Below, piece after piece: positions 35,601 through 44,660 of a stretch of 64,000 bases of DNA. This stretch comes from Prorocentrum cordatum (taxonomy: Eukaryota; Sar; Dinophyceae; Prorocentrales; Prorocentraceae): contig CAUYUJ010014750.1 of assembly GCA_963575745.1 (NCBI GenBank), positions 124,001-188,000 on the forward strand, written 5' to 3'. The notes under the pieces are model-generated. The model searched no databases. It was not told the origin of the DNA and saw nothing but the letters and a program-made list of their open reading frames with translations. A program made the position numbers and the translations under genes. How positions within the stretch are numbered: the first letter of the stretch is position 1; every line of letters begins with the position of its first letter.

Positions 35601-36461
35601 TTACCCGCGTTGGTTTGACGTCATTGATGACACATGTCAATATGGCAGGAAGGCGAATTGGCGACGACGAGCCCCAACCGCTATGAGTCTGACATATATC
35701 TCCCCTGGCAAATGATGAGAAAGAGGAGCGTCTGTACCTGGATATGCCGCGCATTAGCTCCGCCGATGAAAATGGCGTGCGGGCCCTGGAGGGAGACGAG
35801 CGCCGACCCCGACTAGCAAACGTCTAGCAACTTTGTTTCTGTCACGCCATCTTGATCGTTTTCCCGCCCATGATGGAATCCCGCGCTAGCCAACTCAAGT
35901 GCCGGAAAGGCTTTAGCATACCGGGTAAAGCTTGTGTACACGTGTGTGAAACTTATGTTTGCACATTCTGTTACATGGATCAACTCAGGAGCGGACCTGA
36001 AAGACAGAGCGTGGTCTAACCGCAGAATAAAAATAGCCACGTGGTCCCTAGGGAAAAGGGCCTCTTGAACCTAAACGGCTACTGAGTACGGAAGAGACAA
36101 GGGGGATGAGGAGAAGGAATGAGAGGAGGATTAGGAGGGGGAGGAGGAGGTGGAGAGAAAGAGAAAGATGATGAGGAGGGGGAGACTGCTTGCATACCGG
36201 TGTTTGCGAGTGGATGCGTGCAAACAAACATATTGTACTTCCCTGCGGGGGCCACCTGAGACCTCTTGAATGCCGGCCCGGGTCTCTGGCACGCGACAAA
36301 ATTATGACCACCACCCCGCAAACGGGTGGCGCAGAACAAAAAAACATGCAGCGCAATCGTCTTGGCGAGAAGCGGAACTATATCGGTTTCATTGCCCACG
36401 CGCGAGCTTGTGACCACGGCGGGGTGATTGCGAAACGCATTGCATTGTCGAGTCGAGGGTG
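35601..36461. other. No supported gene
   Basis: Mixed sequence with a GAGGAGG purine tract at 36,105-36,185. It ends at the left breakpoint of the segmental duplication. Confidence 0.4.
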
Positions 36462-39400
36462 GCAGCACCTGCGACGGTCGCGACGGCGATGGCGCGACGG
36501 TCTGGGCGACCGCGGCCGTGACGACAACACCGAAAGCGACGAACGGGAGTAACGGCTTCCAAATAATTCTCCCTTGGCAAGGCCTTGGCCTTCCAAGAAG
36601 ATCCAAAGGGCAAGCTGCCAAATGTGTGTTCTGGTCGTTCGGCGCGCGCGCGCATGCTGACTGGCGGGGGCCCTTATGGCGTTGTAGAGCGCGCGCTACC
36701 GCGGCAGCTCACTTGCCCTCCCGTTGTTTCTATAACGGGGGCTTTCAAGGTGGGCCCCTCGCGCATGTCATAAGAATCTCACGGAAGGGCCACCGTGCCA
36801 AAGTCTCTGGTGTAGCCCTCTCGGGCCCCTCCTGGAGCCGACCCAGGACGTCTTTGGAGAGGTGCTTCAGGACAGCTGCCCTGATGCTCTCGGGGGGCCT
36901 TCCTAGGGGTCTCTTCTGCGCTCTGGGAATCCCCCAGACCCCTCTGGGGAGCCTCCAGGCGACGCCACCTGGAGCAGAGGGCAAACCTGCCCTATCCTGC
37001 GGCGTGTAATTGTTCATAGCGAGCCGTCTGGGGCGTTCCAATGGCCATTCAATGGTTCCCCTGGATGGCATATGGAAGGCGTCATGGGCACCAGGAGCTC
37101 GCAGAAACTTGAAGACAAATGCGACTTCTCAACAGAGCGATTACTGTCCGCTTTGTGTCAGCCCTTGGGCCCCACATGGATTCCCCCGCGTCACTCCCGA
37201 GGCCGTGGTGGGCCCCCAAGGGAGGCATATAGAGGGCCTCTTGGGGCTATATCGCTGACAGACAACTGACAGAAACCGTGCTTTCTCAGCAACACGACTT
37301 CTGCCAATTTTCTGTCAGCTTTTGGGGCCCACCTGGACTCAATGGGGACCTTTCTGGGGCCATGATGGGGCCTACCCGGGAGCCGTGTGGAGGGCCTCAT
37401 GGGGCCCAAGAGTCGACTGAGGTCTGGAGCCCCAGGGCCACGCGGAAGGCCTCATGGGACCCTCCCGTGGGGCAGTGGACTCCGCGGGGTAAGCTTCGTC
37501 CCACAATATGGACTCGGGGGGGCAAGCTCCGCCCCGCAAGATGGACTCCGCAGGGCAAGCTCCGTCCGACAAGGTAGGCTCCGTAGGGTAACTTTCGTCC
37601 CACAAGATGGGCTCCAGAGCCTGCCCCACGGAGCCCATAAAGTGGGGCGGAACCTTACTCCACGGAGTCAATATCGCGGGACGGACCCTACCCTGTGGAG
37701 TCCAACTTGTGGGACGGAACCTACCCCGTGGAGTTGCCAAACTTGTGGAACGGAGCGTACCCCGTGAAGTCCCACAAGACGTCGGCACGCCCTCTGTCAG
37801 AATCCCTTCCCTACGGAGAAAGTGAGCCCACGATACCCGCCTCATCCCCAGCTGAATCTCAAGATCCCCTGTGCTTCAGAAAATGCGGACGCACCTTCCT
37901 TCTCAGAGTCCCTCTCAGACGGGGAGCGTGAGTCGACGCTATCCGGTTCCTGCCTTACTGAGACTATGCCTACCCTCTTTTTCGACATTAAAGCGTGGAT
38001 TCGCCCGCTCTCTCTCTCTCTCTCTCAGAATCCGCCCTAGGAAAGGAGGGTGAGTCATTGCGTGCCGGACCATGCCTTACTGAACCGCGCCCTGCCTGCC
38101 CCTCCGAAGCCTCAGGGGAACCCCCAAGAGAGGTCAAGGAGACCTCAGAAGCAACGCAACAAGAATGCAACGCTACAGCCGCGCCACTACACAGCTCGGC
38201 TATTCAACTTCACCATCCACACTGGCAGGTATGCGCGACAGCGCGATTGGATATGTGACGGGCCACGCGGCAGCACATACGTGGGCTGCAAGGCCCTCCG
38301 CGCCCATCCGACGGTGCAAATGTAAGGTCCCGCCAATTGCGAAGGAGCAGGGAAGAGAGGGGGGAAGGGGGAGGGGTGCCGGAACTGAACAGGGCCTGGG
38401 AGGGAAGGTTGCCACGTTCCCTCGAAGACTGACGATCGACGCATTTTGTGGAGCAACTGCGAGCCGAGCAGCACCGCATCTTCCGAGCATTCCGACACGA
38501 ATGCTACCACATTGATCCAGGCACGCCGCAACGCAACCGCTGGCAACCCGCATCGCCCTCATACTCCTCATCCTCATCATGATCATGGTCATCACCACCA
38601 TCACCATTACCATCTGTCCTCCTCCCTCCTCCATGATCCACCCCACATCTCCCTCCATCGCCACTCCCGCTCCCGCACCCTTCCCCTGATCCACATCGCC
38701 CGCCACCACCCTGACCCCATGTCCTCCTGATGCAGGTGCTGATCGTCCCTTTCAGAACCTCCTTGCGTTCCTCGCCCAGGTCCTCGACATTAGTCCACAT
38801 GTTCAGTATGGTCCTCCACCTGCTCGTCACATCCCTCCGCCTTCCTGTCCCTCCACCTCGGCCTCCCCCTTCTTCCTCTACCATTCCCTCATCCTCCCTC
38901 TCCCCCCGCTGTTGGTTGAGTATGGCGGGCTGCCAGAGTAGAGAACTGCAGCTCCACCGGGCGAGCGGCCCGTGCAGGCCACTCCGAGGATGACACGCGG
39001 CACCGTAAGATCACCCCCCGAGCTGATTGTTGCAGAGGCCCCTTCGAAGAGGAATGGGAGCACGGGAATCGCGCGAAAAGGGGGCGAGGAGGACAATGAG
39101 CGATGGATGATATTCATCAGGCAAGCCCCAAGAGCAAACGTGCGCTTACACAGGATCTCGATCTGGACCCGATGCAACAATTTTCGCGGCACTCCGCGCC
39201 TCCCCATTCCCCAAACAGCGCTTGCACGCGGTAGTCCTCGCATGTCCGCTAAGGAACTGGGCCTCACTGATGGTCGGGCCGCCTTGTGGCAGCCCGTCGC
39301 CGCCCGTCGCCGGCGTCCGTCGCCGCTGCTACTGGGCCAGACTGTGCGACACGGCGAAGAGCCCCCGGAATGGCCCTCAACATTACCATACCAAAGGACT

Positions 39401-39985
39401 TTGGTATGAACATTACTGCTGGGGTTCGTTTCGGGGGCCCTGTTGGACCTCCTTGGGGCCCTCTCGGGGCCTGCTTGAAAACCTTTTGGGCCCATCGAAG
39501 ACCGCTTGGGGGGACTCAGAAGAGCCCCAAGAGGGCCCCAAGAGAGCTCCATGGAACGTAATCCCGTTAACAGCACTGCTTACTTAGGCAGCGGGGTGTT
39601 CACTGAATGTTTGCCTTTCGTTTTCGCCAGCGCTGAAGAACACAGCTGCTGCAGTGAGGCAACGGAGCGTTCACTGAATATTTGCCCTTCGTTTTCGCCA
39701 CTGTTTAAGAAAACGCGCGCTTTACCCGCTGCGGAGTCTGCATTCAAGGTGCGTGATTGCATGTCACAGGGCGTTTGGCCCGCAAGAGCGCTGGCGATTT
39801 CGGTTGTGTGTGTGTGTGTGTGGGGGGGGGGGGGGCGCGTCCACAGCGCCCTCTTGAAACCCTCTTGAGGTCCTCTTGGGTTTTCGTGGAATCCTCCTGG
39901 GCCCCACCAAGACCGCCTGGGAAGGCTGAAAAGAACTCCAAGGAGAGCCTAAGACGGCTCAAGAAGCCCCCGGCACGGCCCCCAA

Positions 39986-40019
39986 CAGTATCATACAACA
40001 TGCATTTGGTATGATACTG
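39986..40019. repeat. Fold-back (CAGTATCATAC / GTATGATACTG)
   Basis: Perfect 11-bp inverted repeat with a 12-nt spacer. Looser complementarity extends outward through GGGGGCC/GGCCCCC sequence. It recurs in copy 2 near 49,537-49,570. Confidence 0.8.
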
Positions 40020-40291
40020 GTGGGGTTCGGTTCGGGGGCCCTGTTGGAACTGTTTGGGGCCCTCTTGGGGCCTTCGTCGGGGCCCTGTTGGACGGCGTCG
40101 ACTCTTTGCGCGCCCTCCGCGGGGCGGGCCACATAGATTGCACTACGTGTGTACACCGCGTAGATTGCTCCACATAGTTGTTGCCACACAGCTTACACAA
40201 CATAGACTGCACCACATAGATTCTCCTTTCTAAAGAGAGAAAAGAACTCTACCCCCCCTTCCGGACTTATCGCTTCCCCCTGGGATATTAT

Positions 40292-40299
40292 GACTTCAT
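40292..40299. other. Left target-site duplication of the 4.35-kb element
   Basis: GACTTCAT. The right copy is GATTTAAT (44,653-44,660) and the empty site in copy 2 is GATTTCAT (49,844-49,851). Each filled-site copy differs from the empty site by one base. Confidence 0.8.
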
Positions 40300-40310
40300 G
40301 AGGCTGAGGG

Positions 40311-40336
40311 ACAACGAATATGAAGAGATTCGTTGT
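40311..40336. repeat. Left terminal hairpin of the element
   Basis: Nine-bp stem ACAACGAAT / ATTCGTTGT with an 8-nt loop (40,320-40,327), followed inward by GAGTGGGGGGT. Confidence 0.85.
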
Positions 40337-40435
40337 CGAGTGGGGGGTCGCCCACCCTCTTTCGTCACTTAACGGTTGAAGAGAAAAAAAATGGAGGAGG
40401 AAGGGAGGAGACGGGGGAGGAGGAGACGTTGCAAA

Positions 40436-40719
40436 ACACAAAACAAAAAGGAGGAGGAGAAGGAGGAGGAGAGGGAGAGGGAGGGAGAGAGAGAGGGAGG
40501 GAGGGAGGGAGGGAGGGGGGGGGAGAAGGGAGGGAAAGGGAGAGGGAGGGAGGAGGAAAGAGGCGACTGCGAGAGCTGGATGCGCATGCGGCCGCATGTA
40601 TTCCCAGCGATCGGCTCTGCTTCGGGGCACCGCGCCGACCCCGCATGTGTATTCAGCGACGGCGGCGACGACGACGGCGACGACGACGACGGCGACGGCG
40701 CCGACGGCGGCGACGACGG

Positions 40720-40752
<33 letters not shown>

Positions 40753-40890
40753 TGGCGACGACGACGGCGGCGGCGACGACGACGGCGATGACGACGACGG
40801 CGACGACGACGACGGTGACGACGACGGCGACGGCGACGACGACGGCGACGGCGGCAACGGCGACGACGGCGACGACGACGACGAGGTGCC
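40436..40890. repeat. 5' module of gene 1: purine tract then CGA tract
   Basis: GGAGGA/GGGAGAGA purine sequence at 40,436-40,565 and CGACGACGGCGAC triplets at 40,656-40,888. The same order precedes gene 2. The poly-Asp, poly-Thr and poly-Arg ORFs here are artefacts. Confidence 0.75.
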
Positions 40891-41066
40891 GAAACTGGGA
40901 TGATGTCGGCGACAAGTTGTGGAAACATTTGAAATCAGCACATGGGTTGAAAATCAGCAAAAAGGTGCATGAGGCTAAAAAGGAAGGCGGTGGCGTGTAA
41001 AATTGTGGATAAAAGAATTCCCTCAGCGCGCGCATGCTTTAAACAATGTGTTCACACATGGTGTCT

Positions 41067-41092
41067 CTTCTTCTTCTTCTTTCAATCAACAG
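41067..41092 (+). promoter_or_regulatory. Pyrimidine-rich splice or trans-splice acceptor before gene 1
   Basis: A CTTCTTCTTCTTCTTTC tract ends TCAATCAACAG, with AG at 41,091-41,092, 12 nt before the ATG at 41,105. It could accept an upstream exon or a spliced leader. Confidence 0.5.
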
Positions 41093-41104
41093 TCTGTTGT
41101 GCAT

Positions 41105-42061
41105 ATGCCGTTCCCATGGTATTTCTACCAGAACGGATATGGCCCATATTGTCAAACAGCATATGGACAATCTTTTGTCGGCCCCGTCGGCGGCCAGAGG
41201 GCGGATATCAAAGATAGCTCATCGTCCTCTTCGTCCTCGGACGACGATGACGACGACAAGGCTAATGTTGCATTTGGAGAAATCAATGCAAAGTCGAAAG
41301 GTTCACCCCCAACCGATCATGCCGATGAGTTAAAACCAACGCCAGGGGCGCAACCGAAAAGTTTGGCACTCAGCAGCAAGAAGCGTAGTTGGGCGGATAG
41401 TTCGCAAGATGACGACGATCTCAGCGTCAAGAGTTATCCCAAATCGATAATCCCGCCTCCTCAACCGACCAAGTTTATCGACCCGCACTGTTATGATATT
41501 AAAGACATTTGGATTATTGCCGGAGACGACGCAATGGATATCAATTTCAATAACACGGTAGTGCGCGCAAGCAAAGAGAAGGGATGGAAACAGTTATCTG
41601 TTCGGCTTCCCATTGACAATATTGTTCTTCATGCGTCAAATGCCATTAGTTGTTTGGTACACGCAGTAGATAGCGGATTGCTTGCCGCCGCAGCGAAAAA
41701 CAAATTGAATTGCAATGCTGCAGAAGATATCAACTTGCATTGCGTCATCAGTGAAACATCTCTGCATAATTGGCCTACGTACAAATACGCAGATGCTCAC
41801 CTTGGCAGCGTGGATAACATAAACTCGGCAATGCGAGCTTTTACTGTTGACGGCCGGTCAACTGCTCAGATTGGTGGGGCACCTTCTAAGCTATTCAGGA
41901 ATGAGTTCAAGAGTTGTGCTATTCTTGGTTCGAATGGTCTTTTCGGCCGCATAGCTATTCCAATTTACAAAAACAGACGTTGCTATATGAAACGTGCAGC
42001 CCTGACAGATTCAAACTTGGTTGAAGAGCTGCGGTGCGCTCAGAGGTGGAAGGGGGAGTGA
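41105..42061 (+). CDS. Element gene 1: unrecognised protein, 318 aa, interrupted by in-frame TGA
   Basis: The first in-frame ATG (41,105) lies 12 nt after a strong pyrimidine-AG acceptor. The 34 codons open upstream include the acceptor and are probably not translated. The protein has an aromatic N-terminus (MPFPWYFYQNGYGPYC), a Ser8-Asp6 acidic tract near residue 45-60 and a basic patch SKKRSWADS. A globular-looking C-terminal half follows (DIKDIWIIAGDDAMDINFNN, then WKQLSVRLPIDNIVLHASNA). TGA at 42,059-42,061 stops the frame, but 43 more coding-like codons continue in frame to TGA 42,191-42,193 (about 361 aa if read through). Lower GC and different codon use set it apart from the GC-rich host genes. 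No catalytic motif or family recognised. A DNA-binding, capsid or transposase-accessory role is only guesswork. Confidence 0.75.
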   Translation: MPFPWYFYQNGYGPYCQTAYGQSFVGPVGGQRADIKDSSSSSSSSDDDDDDKANVAFGEINAKSKGSPPTDHADELKPTPGAQPKSLALSSKKRSWADSSQDDDDLSVKSYPKSIIPPPQPTKFIDPHCYDIKDIWIIAGDDAMDINFNNTVVRASKEKGWKQLSVRLPIDNIVLHASNAISCLVHAVDSGLLAAAAKNKLNCNAAEDINLHCVISETSLHNWPTYKYADAHLGSVDNINSAMRAFTVDGRSTAQIGGAPSKLFRNEFKSCAILGSNGLFGRIAIPIYKNRRCYMKRAALTDSNLVEELRCAQRWKGE

Positions 42062-42193
42062 GCGGCGAATGGAATTCTTCTTGATGAGGTGCAATGCGTG
42101 GTACATTCAATGCTGGACAATATTAATGTTGTTTCTGAAGCACCTCAAAGCACTTTGGTTGTTCTCCTCACTCCGGATGGGGAGCGACTATGA
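42062..42193 (+). pseudogene. Gene 1 continuation beyond the in-frame TGA
   Basis: Same frame as gene 1, 43 sense codons including ILLDEVQCVVHSMLDNINVV and PQSTLVVLLTPDGERL, then TGA. It lies 50 nt before the shared 3' module. Gene 2's stop lies 54 nt before its own module, which suggests that this distal stop is the original one. Confidence 0.55.
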
Positions 42194-42242
42194 GTTTCAA
42201 GATGGTTGCTCGCCATTACGTGTTGTCTCTCCTCCCTCTCCT

Positions 42243-42341
42243 CCTCGTTCTCGCCCTAAGCTGGCTGCTCGCTAGCATCTCTAAGGTAGCTGCTAGCTAC
42301 CGCGCACTCAGCTTCTCTGCAGAACCAACGCGAGGAAAACG
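42243..42341 (+). promoter_or_regulatory. Shared 3' module, copy 1 (after gene 1)
   Basis: CCTCGTTCTCGCCCTAAGC, GGCTGCTCGCTAGCAT, then GGTAGC-TGCTA-GCTACC (6-bp hairpin), CTCTGCAGA and CGAGGAAAA. About 100 bp matches 43,672-43,788. Being 3' to both genes, it may act in 3' end formation. Confidence 0.65.
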
Positions 42342-42531
42342 GCACCATATTTCCTTTTGATCATGAAGATGTCCGCGCTTTGCGCTCTCCTCCGCCGTCT
42401 CCGCGGTGCTCATAGGACCTGTGGTGGATGCAGGTATTGTGGAGTTAAAATATAATGCAGCATTGCTCGTGGGCTCTGTGGTGCTCATAGGATCTGTGGT
42501 GCTCCTAGTAATAGTAATATTTGTAGTAGTA

Positions 42532-42705
42532 AGAGGGGAACGAAGAGGGAGAGAGGCGAACAAACGAGGGAGAAGGAGAAGGAGGAGGAAGACGAAAACG
42601 ACAACGACGGCGACGACGACGACGACGACAACGATGACAACGACGACAACGACGACGGCGGCGACGACGACGACGGCGGCGGCGGCGAAGACGACGACGA
42701 CGGGA
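42532..42705. repeat. 5' module of gene 2: purine tract then CGA tract
   Basis: GAGGGGAACGAAGAGGGAG to GGAGGAGGAAG (42,534-42,592), then CGACGACGACG triplets to 42,703, repeating the layout upstream of gene 1. Confidence 0.75.
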
Positions 42706-42743
42706 TTATTATCTCATTACCAATCCCGTTATCATTATCATCA

Positions 42744-42776
42744 TGGTCCTCTTCCCCTTCGTCTTCTTGCCATAAG
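42744..42776 (+). promoter_or_regulatory. Pyrimidine-rich acceptor before gene 2
   Basis: TCCTCTTCCCCTTCGTCTTC ends at AG 42,775-42,776, 60 nt before the ATG of gene 2. Further AGs lie downstream, so the exact site is uncertain. Confidence 0.4.
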
Positions 42777-42835
42777 TGGCTCAAACCTAGAAGCCGACAT
42801 AGCTAGTCAACTGCTGGTTGATAACAAGTTAGCTC

Positions 42836-43618
42836 ATGGCTAACGTCTCATGTGGTAGTGGGAGCACAGGCGATGCTCGCTTTCCGCACAGCAAATTGAT
42901 TCTCACAGATCTAGAGCAGCAAGGCGTCCCTGATCCGAATAATAACGCAGTAGTGCTTCTGCATCAGCAGACGAGTCACCATGTGAAGGTATTAACCGAC
43001 GGTGGCGCTTCAGGGCCGCGCGACAAGATCAGTGGGTTCGCATCGCAAACATACACATCGTTCGATAAGATCGGCGTGCCAATCGGAATGGCTTTCTGGG
43101 GTTCGCCCCACTGGGCATCAAAAGATCAAGATAGCGTTACATTGCAAACGGAATCTTCGCAGGAGTTCAAAACAAACGCTTTCGAGACTATGGGTTGGCT
43201 GGCAGGATCAGCAATGATACTGATGTGCTTCAACGAAAACTACAAAGTTGAATTCTGGCATCCAGTGTTCAACAAGAAGCATGGTACCGAGCCAGATACG
43301 CGGGACCCTCGTCAGCTTACAGTGTTGGAAAGTTACTTCCGACAGTGCCAACCCATCGTGTCGGGTTCAGAGCATCACCTGATCGGAGGCGGTAAGCACC
43401 CTCGGGTATTGGTGGCAATGCTCGTTCCAGAGCGTTTCAGGGATCTGCTGACGTACAAAGGCACGAAGCCCGACGTCGGCAAAACTATGCATCGCATCCT
43501 ACAAACACTCCAACAAGGCCAGGAATACGCAATCGAGCTCCGCGGTCAATCTTTCGAGCTGGCCTACGAAATTCACCTCGCAAAGGAGGAAAGCATTAGT
43601 GACATGGACTTGTCGTAG
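42836..43618 (+). CDS. Element gene 2: unrecognised protein, 260 aa
   Basis: Intact ATG-to-TAG frame with no interruption. The N-terminus is polar (MANVSCGSGSTGDARFPHSK). The middle contains PIGMAFWGSPHWASKDQDS and MGWLAGSAMILMCFNENYKV. The C-terminal part includes KHPRVLVAMLVPERFRDLL and a helical end, with an acidic tail SISDMDLS. No signal peptide, clear membrane segment, Walker, DDE, HUH or zinc-finger pattern is evident. Codon use is less GC-biased than in the minus-strand host genes. It sits in the same 5'/3' module pair as gene 1, without evident sequence similarity to it. Function unknown; being encoded inside a bounded mobile element, a role in its replication, movement or packaging is an inference. 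Confidence 0.8.
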   Translation: MANVSCGSGSTGDARFPHSKLILTDLEQQGVPDPNNNAVVLLHQQTSHHVKVLTDGGASGPRDKISGFASQTYTSFDKIGVPIGMAFWGSPHWASKDQDSVTLQTESSQEFKTNAFETMGWLAGSAMILMCFNENYKVEFWHPVFNKKHGTEPDTRDPRQLTVLESYFRQCQPIVSGSEHHLIGGGKHPRVLVAMLVPERFRDLLTYKGTKPDVGKTMHRILQTLQQGQEYAIELRGQSFELAYEIHLAKEESISDMDLS

Positions 43619-43671
43619 ACGCATAGAGCCTGGGAAAGTCTGCGGGCTCGGTGCCTGGGGCCCCCTTGCGT

Positions 43672-43788
43672 CCTCGTTCTCGTCCTAAGCTGGCTGCTCG
43701 CTAGCATTCCCAAGGCAGCCGCTAGCTACCACGCGCTTAGCCTGGTTCTGCAGAGAGAACGTTTGACTCAGAAAAACACGAGGAAAAG
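43672..43788 (+). promoter_or_regulatory. Shared 3' module, copy 2 (after gene 2)
   Basis: CCTCGTTCTCGTCCTAAGC, GGCTGCTCGCTAGCAT, GGCAGCCGCTAGCTACC, CTGCAGAGA and CGAGGAAAA: about 80% or more identical to 42,243-42,341 by eye. It starts 54 nt after the gene 2 stop. Confidence 0.65.
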
Positions 43789-43794
43789 CTGAAT

Positions 43795-44577
43795 TCTTTT
43801 TGTATTCTACCACACAAAGTCGTTCCATACTAGGCCACAGTATTAATTCTTCTGTATTCCGCCACAAGGGAATCCTTTCGTATTCCGCCACAGGGGAATA
43901 CAGAGAATCCTTTTGTGTTCCGCCACAAAAAGAAACCTTTTGTATTTCGCCACAAAGAAAATAGTTGTGTATTCCGCCACAAAGGGATCCTTTTGCATTC
44001 CGCCACAAAAGAATTCAATTTAAATTTATAAATTAATTCGAAAATTTGTGTTTTCACAGCGTTCTGGCAATTTTCGATAAAAAAAGTATATATTGTTTTT
44101 TTTCATTGCCAGACACAGCGTTTCAGCAATTATTAATTACAAATTTTGTTATCATTGCCAGGCACAGCGATCACAGAATTTTTAATGATGTTCCTACTAT
44201 TGGTAAAATCGATACCCATAGTTGGCAAATCATTGAAAATGCTATGATCGCTGTGCGTGGCAATGAAAAAAACAATATTTTTAATTGAAAGAGCTGAATT
44301 GCAGTGCCTGGTAATGAAAAAAACAATTTGTTTATTAAAAACTGCGAAAACGCGGTGAAAAAAGAAACATATGTTTTCTAATTATTTTATGAATTGAGTT
44401 TCTTCTGTGGCAGGTTAAAAAAGGATTTCTTTTGTGGCGGAATACCAAAGGATCCCTTTTGTAGCGAAATACAAAAAGAATTCCTTTTGCGGCGGGATAC
44501 AAAAGGGTTCCCTTTGTAGCGGAATACAAAGGAATTCTTTTTGTAGTGAATACAACAGGGAGTCCTTTCATGGCGGC
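43795..44577. repeat. AT-rich iteron palindrome (origin- or telomere-junction-like)
   Basis: An imperfect dyad is centred near 44,207. The outer left arm has seven GTATTCCGCCACAA-type motifs (43,802, 43,854, 43,880, 43,915, 43,942, 43,969, 43,995; mostly 26-27 bp apart). The outer right arm has six or seven inverted copies (CTTTTGTGGCGGAATAC, about 44,405-44,575). Inner arms carry CATTGCCAGGCACAGCG-type motifs, about three per side, in opposite orientation. The centre is ACTAT-GGTA, AAATCGA loop, TACC-ATAGT. Such symmetric iterons in an AT-rich core are known from replication origins and from inverted telomere junctions of linear replicons; that role here is inferred. Confidence 0.8.
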
Positions 44578-44615
44578 TTCCCACCCCCCACATCCCAAGG
44601 ACTACCCCCCACCCT

Positions 44616-44641
44616 ACAACGAATGCAAAAAGTTTCGTTGT
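44616..44641. repeat. Right terminal hairpin of the element
   Basis: Eight-bp stem ACAACGAA / TTCGTTGT with a 10-nt loop, mirroring the left end including the adjacent ACCCCCCAC. Confidence 0.85.
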
Positions 44642-44660
44642 AGCTCATTCTGGATTTAAT

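Larger units (their letters stand above)
36462..40299. repeat. Segmental duplication block A, copy 1
   Basis: A 3,838-bp block nearly identical to 45,821-49,851, starting GCAGCACCTGCGACGGTCGC. It contains CTTGGGGCC-type repeats, a minisatellite of about 36-40 bp at 37,480-37,770 (ACTCCG...GGGCAAGCTCCGTCC) and a CT tract at about 38,008-38,028. Fold-back sequences lie at 39,387-39,408 and 39,986-40,019, and a duplicated GTTCACTGAAT...TTTTCGCCA pair at 39,598 and 39,672. Frames conserved in both copies include 38,972-39,409 plus and part of 38,504-38,884 minus, but none has a motif. Block A is followed in copy 1 by the 4.35-kb element. Confidence 0.95.
40300..44652 (+). mobile_element. 4,353-bp novel element with hairpin terminal inverted repeats, two genes and an iteron palindrome
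   Basis: The boundaries are read from the empty site in the duplicated copy (49,844-49,860). The ends are inverted repeats with equal spacing to the tip: left GAGGCTGAGGGACAACGAA and right (reverse complement) CAGAATGAGCTACAACGAA share 14 of 19 bases. Inward of these both ends share TTCGTTGT then GTGGGGGGT. Each end can fold as a hairpin, ACAACGAAT/ATTCGTTGT on the left and ACAACGAA/TTCGTTGT on the right. Cargo, left to right: purine tract, CGA tract, gene 1, 3' module, purine tract, CGA tract, gene 2, 3' module, large AT-rich palindrome. An 8-bp duplication is usual for hAT, P and some other cut-and-paste transposons, but neither protein looks like a known transposase. An integrated virus or linear plasmid is an alternative. 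Gene 1 carries an in-frame stop, so this copy may be dead. Confidence 0.85.

Noticed and set aside
38972-39409. Plus-strand ORF in block A conserved in both copies
   Set aside because: Conservation follows from recent duplication of the whole block; the minus strand is just as open and neither has a motif.
40653-40928. Poly-Asp, poly-Arg and poly-Thr ORFs in CGA tracts
   Set aside because: Every frame of a triplet microsatellite is open; no non-repeat domain attached.
40300-44652. Assigning the element to hAT on the basis of its 8-bp duplication
   Set aside because: Neither protein shows a recognisable hAT zinc finger, DDE block or dimerisation domain; duplication length alone is not enough.
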